DNA of 64,000 nt, taken from positions 496,001-560,000 of the forward strand of contig OZ251244.1 of NCBI GenBank assembly GCA_965240325.2, given 5' to 3'. The translations under genes and the position numbers were made by a program. This DNA comes from Rebecca billardiae RCC1528 (Eukaryota; Haptophyta). Positions 19,554 to 29,021 of this stretch are shown piece after piece. Every line of letters starts with the position of its first letter. Positions within the stretch are counted from its first letter, which is position 1. The notes under the pieces are model-generated. The model made no database searches. It was not told the origin of the DNA and was given only the letters and a program-made list of their open reading frames with translations.

Positions 19554-22038
19554 CGGCAGCGCTAAATCAGCCCGGGCCGATTTAAGCTTATCTCAGCCCG
19601 GGCCGATTTAAGCGCTTAAATCGGCCCGGGCTGAGATAAGCTCCGCGCGAGCTTATCTCAGCCCGGGCTGAGATAAGCGCTTATCTCAGCCCAGCGGCTC
19701 GCGACTCGGCCGCCGTGGACTCGGAGCGCACGTCGCGCGGTGCGGCCCGCCCGCTCCATGGCTGCACGCGCTGCTGTGTCTTCGGTGGCCACACCGACAG
19801 GGTGAAGTGTGCTGAGTCTAGTGGCGGGCGCCCAGCTCCACCCACCCCCTTCTCCCTGGCCCGCCCCGCCTGCCCTCGCCCGCATCGGATGCCTTCCTCG
19901 CGCATGCAACTCCACGGCGGCAACTCGGCTTGTGGACTTGCTGCCCGCATGAGAAGCATGCAGCCAACACCATGGACGCACCATCGACGTTCGCCAGTTG
20001 ACCATGTCCGCGCGTAGTCGCACGCGGGTGAACACGGCCCGTGCGCTACAGTCGGTTGTGTGCTGTTGCCATTGCACGTTGTTCAAAATGTGCTGAACGT
20101 TGCCACCGCGGCCGCCGCGCGCGGGCGTACCGGTGCCAGCGGCACAGGCATGGGCACCGGCGCAGCTCCATGGACGATCATGGCGCTGCGGCTAGTGGGC
20201 GCGCCGACGCCGGCACGCCCGCAGCTGTCGGCGCGCACGGCGAGCACGCCAAGCTCGCAGCGCGTGCCGCGGCTCAGGGGCTGGTGCGCACGGACAGCAA
20301 GCTAAGGTTGCGGTGTGCGCCGCAGTCCGCACGCACGCAGCGGCCGCCGCATGCGCCACGCGCGCGGTGGCCGCCGCGCGCGCCGCGGTTGCCGCGCGCG
20401 CCGTGGCTGCCGCGCGCGCCGCGGCGGACCAGCGCGCCGCGGCCGTGCGCGACGACCGAAGGCTAGTCTGTGGCGGATAGCGAGCGAGCGCGCCGCCGCG
20501 GCCAGTGAGCGCGCAGCGGCCGGCGAGCACGCTCAGCCTCATCGCGCAACTGTCACGTGTTGGCGCCAGGCTTGATGGGCACCTGCGGCGTTGGGCCAAT
20601 GGGCATCTGTGGCCCGTGCGGTGCGCGCTCGCCGGTTGCGGTGGCGCGCTCGCCAATACCTACGCATGCTGGCGCGGCCTGCTCACCGGTCGCGGTGGCG
20701 CAAGCCCCGGCTGCACCATCCATCCGCGCCGGTTGCGGCGCGCTCACTAGCCGCAGCGGCAAGCTCGCTATCCGCCACAGACTCGCCTTCGGTCGCCGTG
20801 CGCGGGGCGGTCGCGGCGCGTTGGTCGGCCTCGGCGCGCTCGCCGGCCGCGGCGCGCGCGGCAGCCGCGGCGCGCGCAGCAGCCACGGCGCGCTCGCCGG
20901 CCGGGCGCGACGGCCGAGTTACGCTGTCTGCCGCCGTGGCGCGCTTACCGGCCGCAGCGCGCGTGGCAGCCGCGGCGCAATTGCCAGCCGCGCGGCGCGC
21001 GGCAGCCGCGGCGCGCTCACCGGCCGGGCGCGCGCAGCAGCCGCGGCGCACTCGCCGGCCGCGGCGCGCTCGCCGGCCGGGCGCGCTCAGCAGCCGCGGC
21101 GCGCTCGCCGGCCGCGGCGCGCTCGCCGGCTGCGGCGCGCAAGACGGCTGCGGCGCGCGCGGCGGCCGTTGTGTGCACGCGGACCACGGTGCGCGCGGCG
21201 ACCTTGGCGTGCTCGCCAAGCGCGCCGAAAGCTGCGAGCGCGACGGCGCCGGTGAGCCCACCAGCTGCGGCGCCACGACCGTCGACAGTGTATTACTCTG
21301 CCGAAGCGCCTGCCACACTTGAGACGCAGCGAGCCGCACACCACAGCTGTCAGCCGATGGTCCAAGCTCGGTCGTGAACCGGCAGCCGCCGCGCAGAGTA
21401 GTGCGCCGCGCGAAGGGACCGTTTCGATCTGACGGGATCGCGATGATTGGCTGATCCAGCGTCGAGCGTGACCGGCAAGTATGCCAAGCTGGGCAAGCAC
21501 ATGCCGCAACGCGCGAACGGTACAAGGGCAACGTGGTACAAGGGCAACGGCACACGGCAGACAGGTGCACGTGGGCCGTGGCCACATGCGTGCGATTACA
21601 CATGACACACATGTACAGCACACGACGTACAAGTACACGCGACCGTCGATGGTGGAATCGATGGTGGAACAATGGCGTTGGCTGAGGCCGTTGCATGCGC
21701 GAGGAAGGCATCCGATGCAGGCGAGGGCAGGCGGGGCGGGCCAGGGAGAAGGGGGTGGGTGGAGCTGGGCCCGCCACTAGACTCAGCACACTTCACCCTG
21801 TGGCCACCGAAGACACAGCAGCGCGTGCAGCCATGGAGCGGGCGGGCCGCACCGCGCGACGTGCGCTCCGAGTCCACGGCGGCCGAGTCGCGAGCCGCTG
21901 GGCTGAGATAAGCGCTTATCTCAGCCCGGGCTGAGATAAGCTCGCGCGGAGCTTATCTCAGCCCGGGCCGATTTAAGCGCTTAAATCGGCCCGGGCTGAG
22001 ATAAGCTTAAATCGGCCCGGGCTGATTTAGCGCTGCCG
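19554..22038. mobile_element. Mutator-like / foldback element with ~350 bp TIRs and intact 9 bp TSD
   Basis: 2,485 bp. The terminal inverted repeats run 19554-19910 and 21690-22038 and start CGGCAGCGCTAAATCAGCCC. Flanking duplications GTCGGCTAC lie at 19545-19553 and 22039-22047. The outer ~130 bp of each arm is itself made of palindromic words (GCTTATCTCAGCCCGGGCTG, GATTTAAGCGCTTAAATC). The arms differ by a 6 bp indel and a few substitutions. The inner part is weakly symmetrical too (20170-20290 resembles the complement of 21170-21290) and holds an Ala/Arg/Gly-coding-like repeat field at 20750-21200. Long TIRs with a 9 bp duplication are typical of MULEs. No MURA-type transposase or other coding domain is recognisable, so it is non-autonomous. 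Confidence 0.85.
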
Positions 22039-22125
22039 GTCGGCTACACCGTAGTCACTAGCAGTAGCAGTCTAGTCCGACAGCAGACATCAGTCAACAC
22101 CGCGAGTAGTTATACGTCGCGAGCT

Positions 22126-22127
<2 letters not shown>

Positions 22128-22213
<86 letters not shown>
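22128..22213. repeat. (TA)n microsatellite
   Basis: About 85 bp of uninterrupted TA, just outside the right end of the Mutator-like element. Confidence 0.95.
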
Positions 22214-22218
<5 letters not shown>

Positions 22219-24062
22219 TTATATATAATAATAATAACGACGCGCGACGACTTCGTCTCACGTGCGTATAATTCGGACGGATCGATGACGACGATATATT
22301 CTAGTCTGATCAGACTAGTTCTCTCTCTCTCTCAATTAGGGGGGCCAAACCGCCCATTTAAAAATGAAAAGCAAAGTCGCGTCGCATTTTCGCTCCGCCC
22401 TCGGCCTTTTAGGGTGGCGCGGAGCCTTTTTCTCGGACCCCGCTCGAAAATCGAGCTCCGACGCCTTCGGACGCTCAGAGCTCGGTTCCGCTCCAGCGCG
22501 AGCGGCCGGAGGCAGTGGACCGCCGCGCGCTCGCGACCTTTGAGACGCCGAGATGGTCTCGGGTGCGCGCGCGCGTGACGCTGGTTGGCGCTACTGACCC
22601 GTGCCTTTGCGCCACCAGCGGCTCACCACCCGCTTCTTGGCCACCTCGCGCCGCGCGCGGCGCGCGTCGGCCGGCTTGAATTGGCGCGCTGCGTGCGCCC
22701 GTCACGCTACCGCTCGGTGTGGGTCATGATCAACTCGGAGTGGTGAGATCGGTGCTCGGAGCAGGTGTCTAGGTATGTATGTGCATGGTCAACTCGCCTA
22801 ACCTGCCCTACTGCGCCGGAATCGCCGTCAGCAGACCGGCGCGAGCTCGCGCGCAACACCTCCGCGGAGCTCGCAACTGTCATGTTCCGCTTGTAGGGCC
22901 CGTGTTTGCACCTGCCGTGGCACTTGCGATGGTCAGTACGTTGGGTATGGGTCACGTGTGCCCTCTGATGGCGTCTGGGCGCCTCCCATTCGCCTCTCAG
23001 GACGTCGCGGACGTGCTCGCAGGCAGCGGTTGGCTCATTCGACAGGCCTCCGACGTGCACTCGACCGTGCCTGCAAGCGCGCCCCTGTGACGCTCATGCC
23101 TGCAGAAGCAGATGCAGATGGGCCCTCATGCACCCTGGTGCGCCCAAGACCGGCGGGAGCGTCAGAGACCGTCTCAATCTTGACACCTTGCACACGCCGG
23201 CGCGTGCCGTTGGGCTCCGCGAAGCCAGCCAGGAGCGCCGAACAGCGCCGGATCAGCCTCTGTAGGCCGAATATCCGCCCCTAAGCCCAGAAATAGCGCG
23301 GAACAGGGTAGTGCGTACCTATATGGACCGATCCCATCCAGCCTGGTTTGGTGCAGACACGCCAGCCACCGCCTGGAGCAGACGTTTGCTGCCGAATCGC
23401 ATGCTCGGCACTGTGCCGCACTGCGACGACGACAGATTTGACCTGCCTCGTAGGTCTCGGCCAGGGAGCGGTGACGGTTGGCTCGAGTGACTTTAAACCT
23501 TGACTATGACCGAGAGCACTCCCGGGCTGAGGACGTGGGGCCGGTGCTTTGGGTCTACTATGTCTGCAATACGCCGTACGCGTGGCCGTATACACAGTCT
23601 GAAAACGTATCTCGCAGCTCGAGATCAGACGAGACTGTATTCATCAGCATGGCGCCTATATACACGGTGGGTATGTAACGACCGGTGGCTTCTAGGAAAC
23701 TACATATTTGACAGCCTGCCAGTACACAACCTATATCGCATGTTGGGACCTGCTGCTGCTGGGGACTCAGAACGATCTCGCTGAGATGCTCTATCAAAGT
23801 GAGGTCGACATGGTCTATATGTCACATATAGGACGACCGTTACATGCCGTTTCCAATAAGTTCAGGCTCATTCTAATAAGTAAATATGCTAGCCGTTACG
23901 CCCTATATTCAGGGTATGTGCACCTGATCTTTTTACATGGCCGGCCCAGACCCCTCCAGAGGCAAATGATCCAGCCCGAAATCAGCTCTAAACACTCGCT
24001 AGGACCCGCGCTCGTGGCCGTCAGTAACGCTACAGTGCCACTTTGGCCCCCCTACTCTCATA

Positions 24063-24073
24063 CTCTCTCTCTC

Positions 24074-24117
<44 letters not shown>

Positions 24118-24126
24118 TCTCTCTAG
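24063..24126. repeat. (CT)n microsatellite
   Basis: About 60 bp of CT dinucleotides with one CGT interruption near its start. Confidence 0.95.
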
Positions 24127-24970
24127 CGGACCCAATAAGCTGAAGAGCCATATCATCGTCTGCTGAATTGGCAATTGCATATATGGATCGTCATCCTTCG
24201 CGGGACCTGTGGTGGGCATTATTTATAATAATAATAAATAACATACAGAAAACTGCGTAGTCATAAGGCGGTAAAGATGAATAAGACGGAATAATAACCG
24301 CGTAGTATAGTTTGTCAAGCTGGCGCAACGCCCCTGCGGTACTCGACAGGCTCGGCGGACAGGCACGACCGGGCACAGCTCAATTGAGCTGGCTCCTGAT
24401 CTGCCTCGGATGACCTGATGATTTAATCATCACTAATTTCTGAGACTTTCGTCTGCTGTCGTCGTTATGATGGTTATATATGGTACTGGTCGAAGCTTGA
24501 GGCAGTGTTATGATGCGCATATCCCGATCCAGGGGGGGAGGGGTCCGGCCCGTCCGGGGCGTAGGTCCGGGTCTGCAGACTGCACTGCGGGTCTGCGGCC
24601 ACACGGGGTGCGGCCCGTGCGGGCGTGCGGGCGGACTGGGCAGCACACCCTCCTACCGATAGCTGCCAGCTGTGACTCCGGCGACTTCCCCAAGGGCGGT
24701 ACAGTTCACTGCACAAAGACACCGCCACTAAACACAGTAACGTAACTACGGCTTCATGGGCGGTGACAGACTGACAGTTGGCGGGCTGTACAGTTTATTT
24801 GTTTTAACGTGCGTAAGGCTCACGGTGGCAGGTTGCCGCGCCATCCTTCATCGCACGCTCTCCGAAGAGAGACCTGGAAACCGGGGGTTTGCACCCATGA
24901 CCAAGGCCCTTGCCATGACCTCAGACGCAAGAGCACGCATGCACAGTACCGCCAGCCGATGCCGCCCCCA

Positions 24971-25870
24971 ATTGACACTGCGCCATAAGGGGGGGGTCCA
25001 AAATTGTCCCCGCCGACGGCTCGATGGCTGCCGCACGTGCGTGCCCCGCGTGCCTTGGGCGTGTACGTGCACGGTAGGGCGTCCCGACAGCGAGGGCGGG
25101 GTGGCGTAGATGGTCTCGTGGGAGGTGTGCCCGTGTGCCGGAGACGCTTCGACACCTCGGTGGCATGCCCACACCTCTCCTTGTCGCCGCTTGCCTGCTG
25201 CGTGCTCGGCCAGCCGTGTTGAGAGCACGCCTGCGCGTGCATGGCCAATGTCGGGCGGATCGAGCCGTGGTGAGTGCGCGTGCGGGTACTCCTACCCGAT
25301 GCGTCTCTCTACCACTGTCGCAAGCCCTCGTGCGCGTCGTGAAGCCTGTCGAATCCAGCCGGGCACATGCCCAACATGCTCGCGAACAATTGCCGAGGAA
25401 TATGGCGTCAAATGCGCTATTTGAAAATAAAACTGGCCAGCATGTCGCATACCACCATGATAACGTTGACACGTCGTGAGTTCGAGTGCACGGCTTAGGG
25501 TTGACGTACAAGAGCTACTGCGACTGTGTCAGAGATGCGCATTGGGTGGGAGTACCCGCACGCGCACTCACCACGGCTCGATCCGCCCGACATTGGCCAT
25601 GCACGCGCAGGCGTGCTCTCAACACGGCTGGTCGAGCACGCAGCAGGCAAGCGGCGACAAGGAGAGGTGTGGGCATGCCACCGAGGTGTCAAAGCGTCTC
25701 CGGCACACGGGCACACCTCCCACGAGACCATCTACGCCACCCCGCCCTCGCTGTCGGGACGCCCTACCGTGCACGTACACGCCCAAGGCACGCGGGGCAC
25801 GCACGTGCGGCAGCCATCGAGCCGTCGGCGGGGACAATTTTGGACCCCCCCCTTATGGCGCAGTGTCAAT
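24971..25870. mobile_element. 900 bp palindromic element with 352 bp inverted arms
   Basis: The arm at 24971-25322 is an almost exact reverse complement of 25519-25870; both outer ends start ATTGACACTGCGCCATAAGG (right arm read on the complement). The arms stay near identical for about 310 bp, then drift over the inner 40 bp; a 196 bp centre separates them. I found no target-site duplication, so it is either a foldback transposon that lost its TSD or an inverted duplication of the 5' part of the EsV-1-7 gene. The right outer end falls directly at the first cysteine codon of the EsV-1-7 repeats (25872). Confidence 0.8.
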
Positions 25871-26942
25871 ATGCGAGCACGACGGCTGCGGGCTGGTCGC
25901 GTCATTCGGCATGCCGGGCGGCCCGCGGCGCAGCCGATGCTCCCGGCACAAGCTGGCAGGTATGATCTCGCCTAAGCCCTCGTGCGAAGAGGCCGGCTGC
26001 GGCACGCAGCCGCTCTATGCGCTGCCGGGCGAGCGGCCTGTGCGCTGCTCCACGCACAAGCTGGGCGGCATGGTGATCGTCACGCACGCGCTGTGCGAGG
26101 AGGCGAGCTGCACGACGTCGGCCTCGTACGGCATGGCCGGTGGCCCGGTCCGCCGCTGCGCGAAGCACCTGCTGGAGGGCATGGTCAACGTCAAGAACCG
26201 CCTGTGCGAGGAGGCTGGCTGCTTCACCCAGGCAATTTATGGCCTGCCAGGCGATGCGCACGCCAGCCGGTGTGGCAAGCACAGGCTGGCGGGCATGGAG
26301 AACGTCAAGAGCCCCATGTGCGAGGCTGCTGGCTGCCGGGCGCGGCCGAGCTACGGCATGCCGGGCGAGAAGCGGTGCAGCCGATGCAGCGCGCACAAGC
26401 TCGCAGGCATGGTGAGCCGTAGCAGCCGACGCTGCGCAGCGCCAGGGTGCAAAGAGCCGCCGTGTGCGGACCTGGCGGCCTCAGAGAGCCGTCGGTGCGC
26501 CGCGCACAGGCATCTGGCGGTCCCCACCACCAGACGGCCCTGCGTGGAGGACGGCTGCACGCGGGTGCCCACATTCGGCCTGCCGGCAGAGCGGCCGAGC
26601 CGGTGCAGCAAGCACAAGCTGGCGGGCATGGTCAACGTGAAGCAGCGCATGTGTGCCGAGCCCGGCTGCGGCAAGCACCGGACGTTCGGGCTGCCAGGCG
26701 AATCACCCAGCATGTGCGGCACGCATATGCTGCCGGGCATGGTCAGCACCTACGCCAAGCGGGCGCCCAAGCGCAAGCTGGGCGCGGACGACGCCTCGAC
26801 TGCCTCGCCGAGCGGGCCAGCTCGGTCGCGGCCGCGGCCACGCGCCGATGCCGCCGAGACCGCGGCGTGCACAGCGGCGCTCCCCGCGCTCTTGCCCACC
26901 ATCGAGGACTGCGAGGTGGACGACAGCAGCAGCCAGGGGTGA
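25599..26942 (+). CDS. EsV-1-7 cysteine-rich repeat protein, eight repeats
   Basis: 447 residues from the ATG at 25599; the frame is open further upstream without another ATG. Residues 92 to ~387 are eight tandem EsV-1-7 motifs. The first has exactly the C-x4-C-x16-C-x2-H spacing (CEHDGC...CSRH), followed by a recurring HKLAGM(V/I) segment before the next repeat. Repeat 6 is degenerate (CAAPGC...CAAHRHL). The motif is named after gene 7 of Ectocarpus virus EsV-1 and is known from IMMEDIATE UPRIGHT and its relatives in brown algae, some other algae and large DNA viruses. Molecular function is unknown; the Cys/His pattern suggests a small zinc-binding module. A basic patch (KRAPKRKLG) and an acidic tail (EDCEVDDSSSQG) follow. 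Residues 1-91 are encoded by the right arm of the palindrome and have no counterpart in the family. Confidence 0.8.
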   Translation: MHAQACSQHGWSSTQQASGDKERCGHATEVSKRLRHTGTPPTRPSTPPRPRCRDALPCTYTPKARGARTCGSHRAVGGDNFGPPPYGAVSICEHDGCGLVASFGMPGGPRRSRCSRHKLAGMISPKPSCEEAGCGTQPLYALPGERPVRCSTHKLGGMVIVTHALCEEASCTTSASYGMAGGPVRRCAKHLLEGMVNVKNRLCEEAGCFTQAIYGLPGDAHASRCGKHRLAGMENVKSPMCEAAGCRARPSYGMPGEKRCSRCSAHKLAGMVSRSSRRCAAPGCKEPPCADLAASESRRCAAHRHLAVPTTRRPCVEDGCTRVPTFGLPAERPSRCSKHKLAGMVNVKQRMCAEPGCGKHRTFGLPGESPSMCGTHMLPGMVSTYAKRAPKRKLGADDASTASPSGPARSRPRPRADAAETAACTAALPALLPTIEDCEVDDSSSQG

Positions 26943-27332
26943 TGCAGACAGCGAGGACTGCCGCCCGTTGGTGGACGCGGCTCAGCATTCGCCATCGTGG
27001 TCTAACGATGTGAGTCGCCAATCCTGCCCCAATCCAAGCCCGCGTCGCGGCATCGCCTGACCACTCGGACCGTTGACGACGGTAAGCCATCGCTGATATC
27101 GCCGCGCGACAACCTGGCTCATCCTCGCCCATCTGCCATCGCCTCTGTGATGCTGATCGGCCCGCCCCATGCCTCAAAACCAGCGGCGAGCCGCTGGGCA
27201 GCGGTCGGTCAAGGACCACAGCCACTGGGGCGCACAGCCGTCCGTCATCCGGTCATCGCGCCGCGGGTTTCGTCGTCGGTCTGGAATTCTTTCGATTACT
27301 GAGCCGTCTGACGGTCATATAAAAAACAGCCC
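26943..27332. other. intergenic between EsV-1-7 gene and sulfotransferase copy 2
   Basis: No gene recognised. CATATAAAAAAC occurs at 27317-27328, but only about 10 bp before the ATG, too close to be an ordinary TATA box unless the leader is almost absent. Confidence 0.4.
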
Positions 27333-28514
27333 ATGGCGCTCGGCGCGGCCGCGCTCGTGGCGGCGGCCGCCGGGGCCGCGCCCCCGCCCCTCATCCCCCC
27401 GTTCGTGCTCGCCTCTGCAACCTGTTCGGGCTCCACGTGGATTGTGAAGACGCTGCGCGTGCTGCTCGAGCAGGCCGCCGGCGTGACGATGTGCGAAACG
27501 ACAAGGGAGGCGGGCGCGGAGATGCTCCACCCGCACCCAGACCGAGAGTGGCGCGGCGTGCGGCTGGACAAGGCCGGCACGCTCAGGCGGATGCTCACGC
27601 TGCACCGCGAGTGCTCTGCGGCCAACGCGACCATGCTCTTGAAGGTGTCGACGAGCGTGAGCTCGCAGACAGGCATTCCGTACACGGAAGTCGCGCACGT
27701 GCTGCAGAAGATGCGCGCCCGCACAGCGCTGACGTACCGGATGAACGTGATCGACCGTTTCGTCTGCGCGGCGAGGGACTGCATGGCTACGAATGGGATC
27801 GAGCGCGTGTGGTCGAACAACGGCAGCGTGATCCCGATGCCGAGCAACGCGCACGAGTGCTTCGAACGGCGCAAAAACGTGGCGGCACCCCACGACGCGA
27901 CTAAGGATCCGCCGCCTACGGAGAAGATCGACGTCACCCGTGCGCAGAGCTTCTTCCGTACGCTCTCCCGTTGGCGCGACAGCGTTGGGCCCGAGATCGC
28001 CCTGAAGATGGACGCTCTGGGCTACGGCCCGCGCCCCATCCTGCCGGTGCCGTACGAGCAGCTCGCGCTCTCAGGGCACACGCCCGAGCGCATCAGCTGG
28101 AGCGTGGCCGCCTTCCAACATCTGCTGCGAGTGTTCCTCGGGCGCGAGGTGGATGCGGGTGCGATTGAGCGGGTGCTCGCGAAGGGCGCGGGCAAGCGGC
28201 CGATGCCGGCGTCACACCGCGCCGCGTTCTACAACTTCGAGTTCGTCCAGAGTGCGATGCGCGAATCGACAGAGCTGGCCCCGGCCCTCAAGGCGATGCT
28301 GCGCGACGACCTCCCGGTACAGGTGGGCACGGGCCAACTGGACACAATGTCGGACGTGTCACGCGGAGGCCTCCCTGGGACCATCGAGTTCGAAGCGGCG
28401 CCAGGGTCGGATGTCAGGGGGTCCCTGCTGAAGTTCAGCCGCAGCGCGTTTCAGTCCGGGCTGCGGGCCGCTCTCCGTGCCGTGGCGCGGGCCGCAAATG
28501 CCCTGAATCAGTGA
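27333..28514 (+). CDS. sulfotransferase-like protein, copy 2 (complete)
   Basis: Single exon, 393 residues. The same features as the copy at 18424: signal-like MALGAAALVAAAAGAAPPP, phosphosulfate loop CSGSTWIV, TYRMNVIDRFVCAARDC, VPYEQLAL and FLG. After ...KAMLRDDL it continues about 70 residues further than copy 1 (to ARAANALNQ), so this is probably the intact version. DNA identity to copy 1 begins within two bases of the ATG and ends at about 28312; upstream flanks are unrelated. Acceptor substrate unknown. Confidence 0.62.
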   Translation: MALGAAALVAAAAGAAPPPLIPPFVLASATCSGSTWIVKTLRVLLEQAAGVTMCETTREAGAEMLHPHPDREWRGVRLDKAGTLRRMLTLHRECSAANATMLLKVSTSVSSQTGIPYTEVAHVLQKMRARTALTYRMNVIDRFVCAARDCMATNGIERVWSNNGSVIPMPSNAHECFERRKNVAAPHDATKDPPPTEKIDVTRAQSFFRTLSRWRDSVGPEIALKMDALGYGPRPILPVPYEQLALSGHTPERISWSVAAFQHLLRVFLGREVDAGAIERVLAKGAGKRPMPASHRAAFYNFEFVQSAMRESTELAPALKAMLRDDLPVQVGTGQLDTMSDVSRGGLPGTIEFEAAPGSDVRGSLLKFSRSAFQSGLRAALRAVARAANALNQ

Positions 28515-28665
28515 ATGGCGGCGGCCGCACTGGCATCCCGAATCGACCCTGGCACTGATGGCTGAGCAGGGCTCAGACCCCTGATGCACGCGACTGATGA
28601 TGACGACGATATATGCGATGCGTTGCGCCGTCGTGATGATGGCGACTACTATGACGACTAGCTTA

Positions 28666-28739
<74 letters not shown>

Positions 28740-29021
28740 ATATATATGTATATATATAGACGAATAATAATAGCAGTAACATATATATACATAGTATAGT
28801 AGTATATATAGTATATAATTAATGTCAATATATATATTACTTACTATATATTAATTAATTAATATATATATTAATATATATATCATACATCGTAGTTGGC
28901 GATCTTTTTCACCCGCCGCGACGTAATTCGTGCCCGCGCGCGGCGCGGGCTCCACGCTTTCGCGCTCCGCGCCGGCACTCACCGCGCGGCGGGCCATATT
29001 AAAATGGCTCCGGCCGGTGGC
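28515..29021. other. intergenic, AT-rich island with long (TA)n
   Basis: (TA)n fills 28668-28758, followed by a 130 bp stretch of A/T only or nearly so, to 28885. This lies between the convergent 3' ends of sulfotransferase copy 2 and exportin-5. No gene. Confidence 0.7.
28668..28885. repeat. (TA)n microsatellite and AT-only island
   Basis: Nearly 220 bp almost free of G/C in a window that is mostly above 70 percent GC. Confidence 0.95.

Larger units (their letters stand above)
22048..24970. other. 2.9 kb lower-GC region without recognisable genes
   Basis: Contains a (TA)n tract (22128-22213), a perfect 18 bp palindrome CTAGTCTGATCAGACTAG at 22301-22318, a (CT)n run at 22320-22334 and a (CT)n tract at 24063-24126. 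GC falls to near 50 percent from about 23280 to 24480, unlike the rest of the window. ORFs up to about 150 codons occur, but the longest begins without ATG and owes part of its length to the CT repeat. I see no conserved domain and no RNA gene. It could be decayed transposon or intergenic sequence of other origin. Confidence 0.5.

Noticed and set aside
20557-21789. Overlapping Ala/Arg/Gly ORFs on both strands in the Mutator-like element
   Set aside because: They arise from a degenerate CGGCGCGC repeat field. No transposase motif (DDE, SWIM) is visible.
23708-24166. 152-codon ORF in the low-GC region
   Set aside because: Does not start with ATG, includes a Ser/Leu run from the (CT)n tract, and shows no domain.
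25476-25598. Upstream extension of the EsV-1-7 ORF to 25476
   Set aside because: The codon there is GTG, not ATG, and the sequence is the spacer of the palindrome. The first ATG in frame is 25599.
18421-28514. Composite transposon bounded by the two sulfotransferase copies
   Set aside because: The copies carry no terminal repeats or transposase, and no target duplication surrounds the pair. Two independent elements with their own TSDs lie between or beside them.
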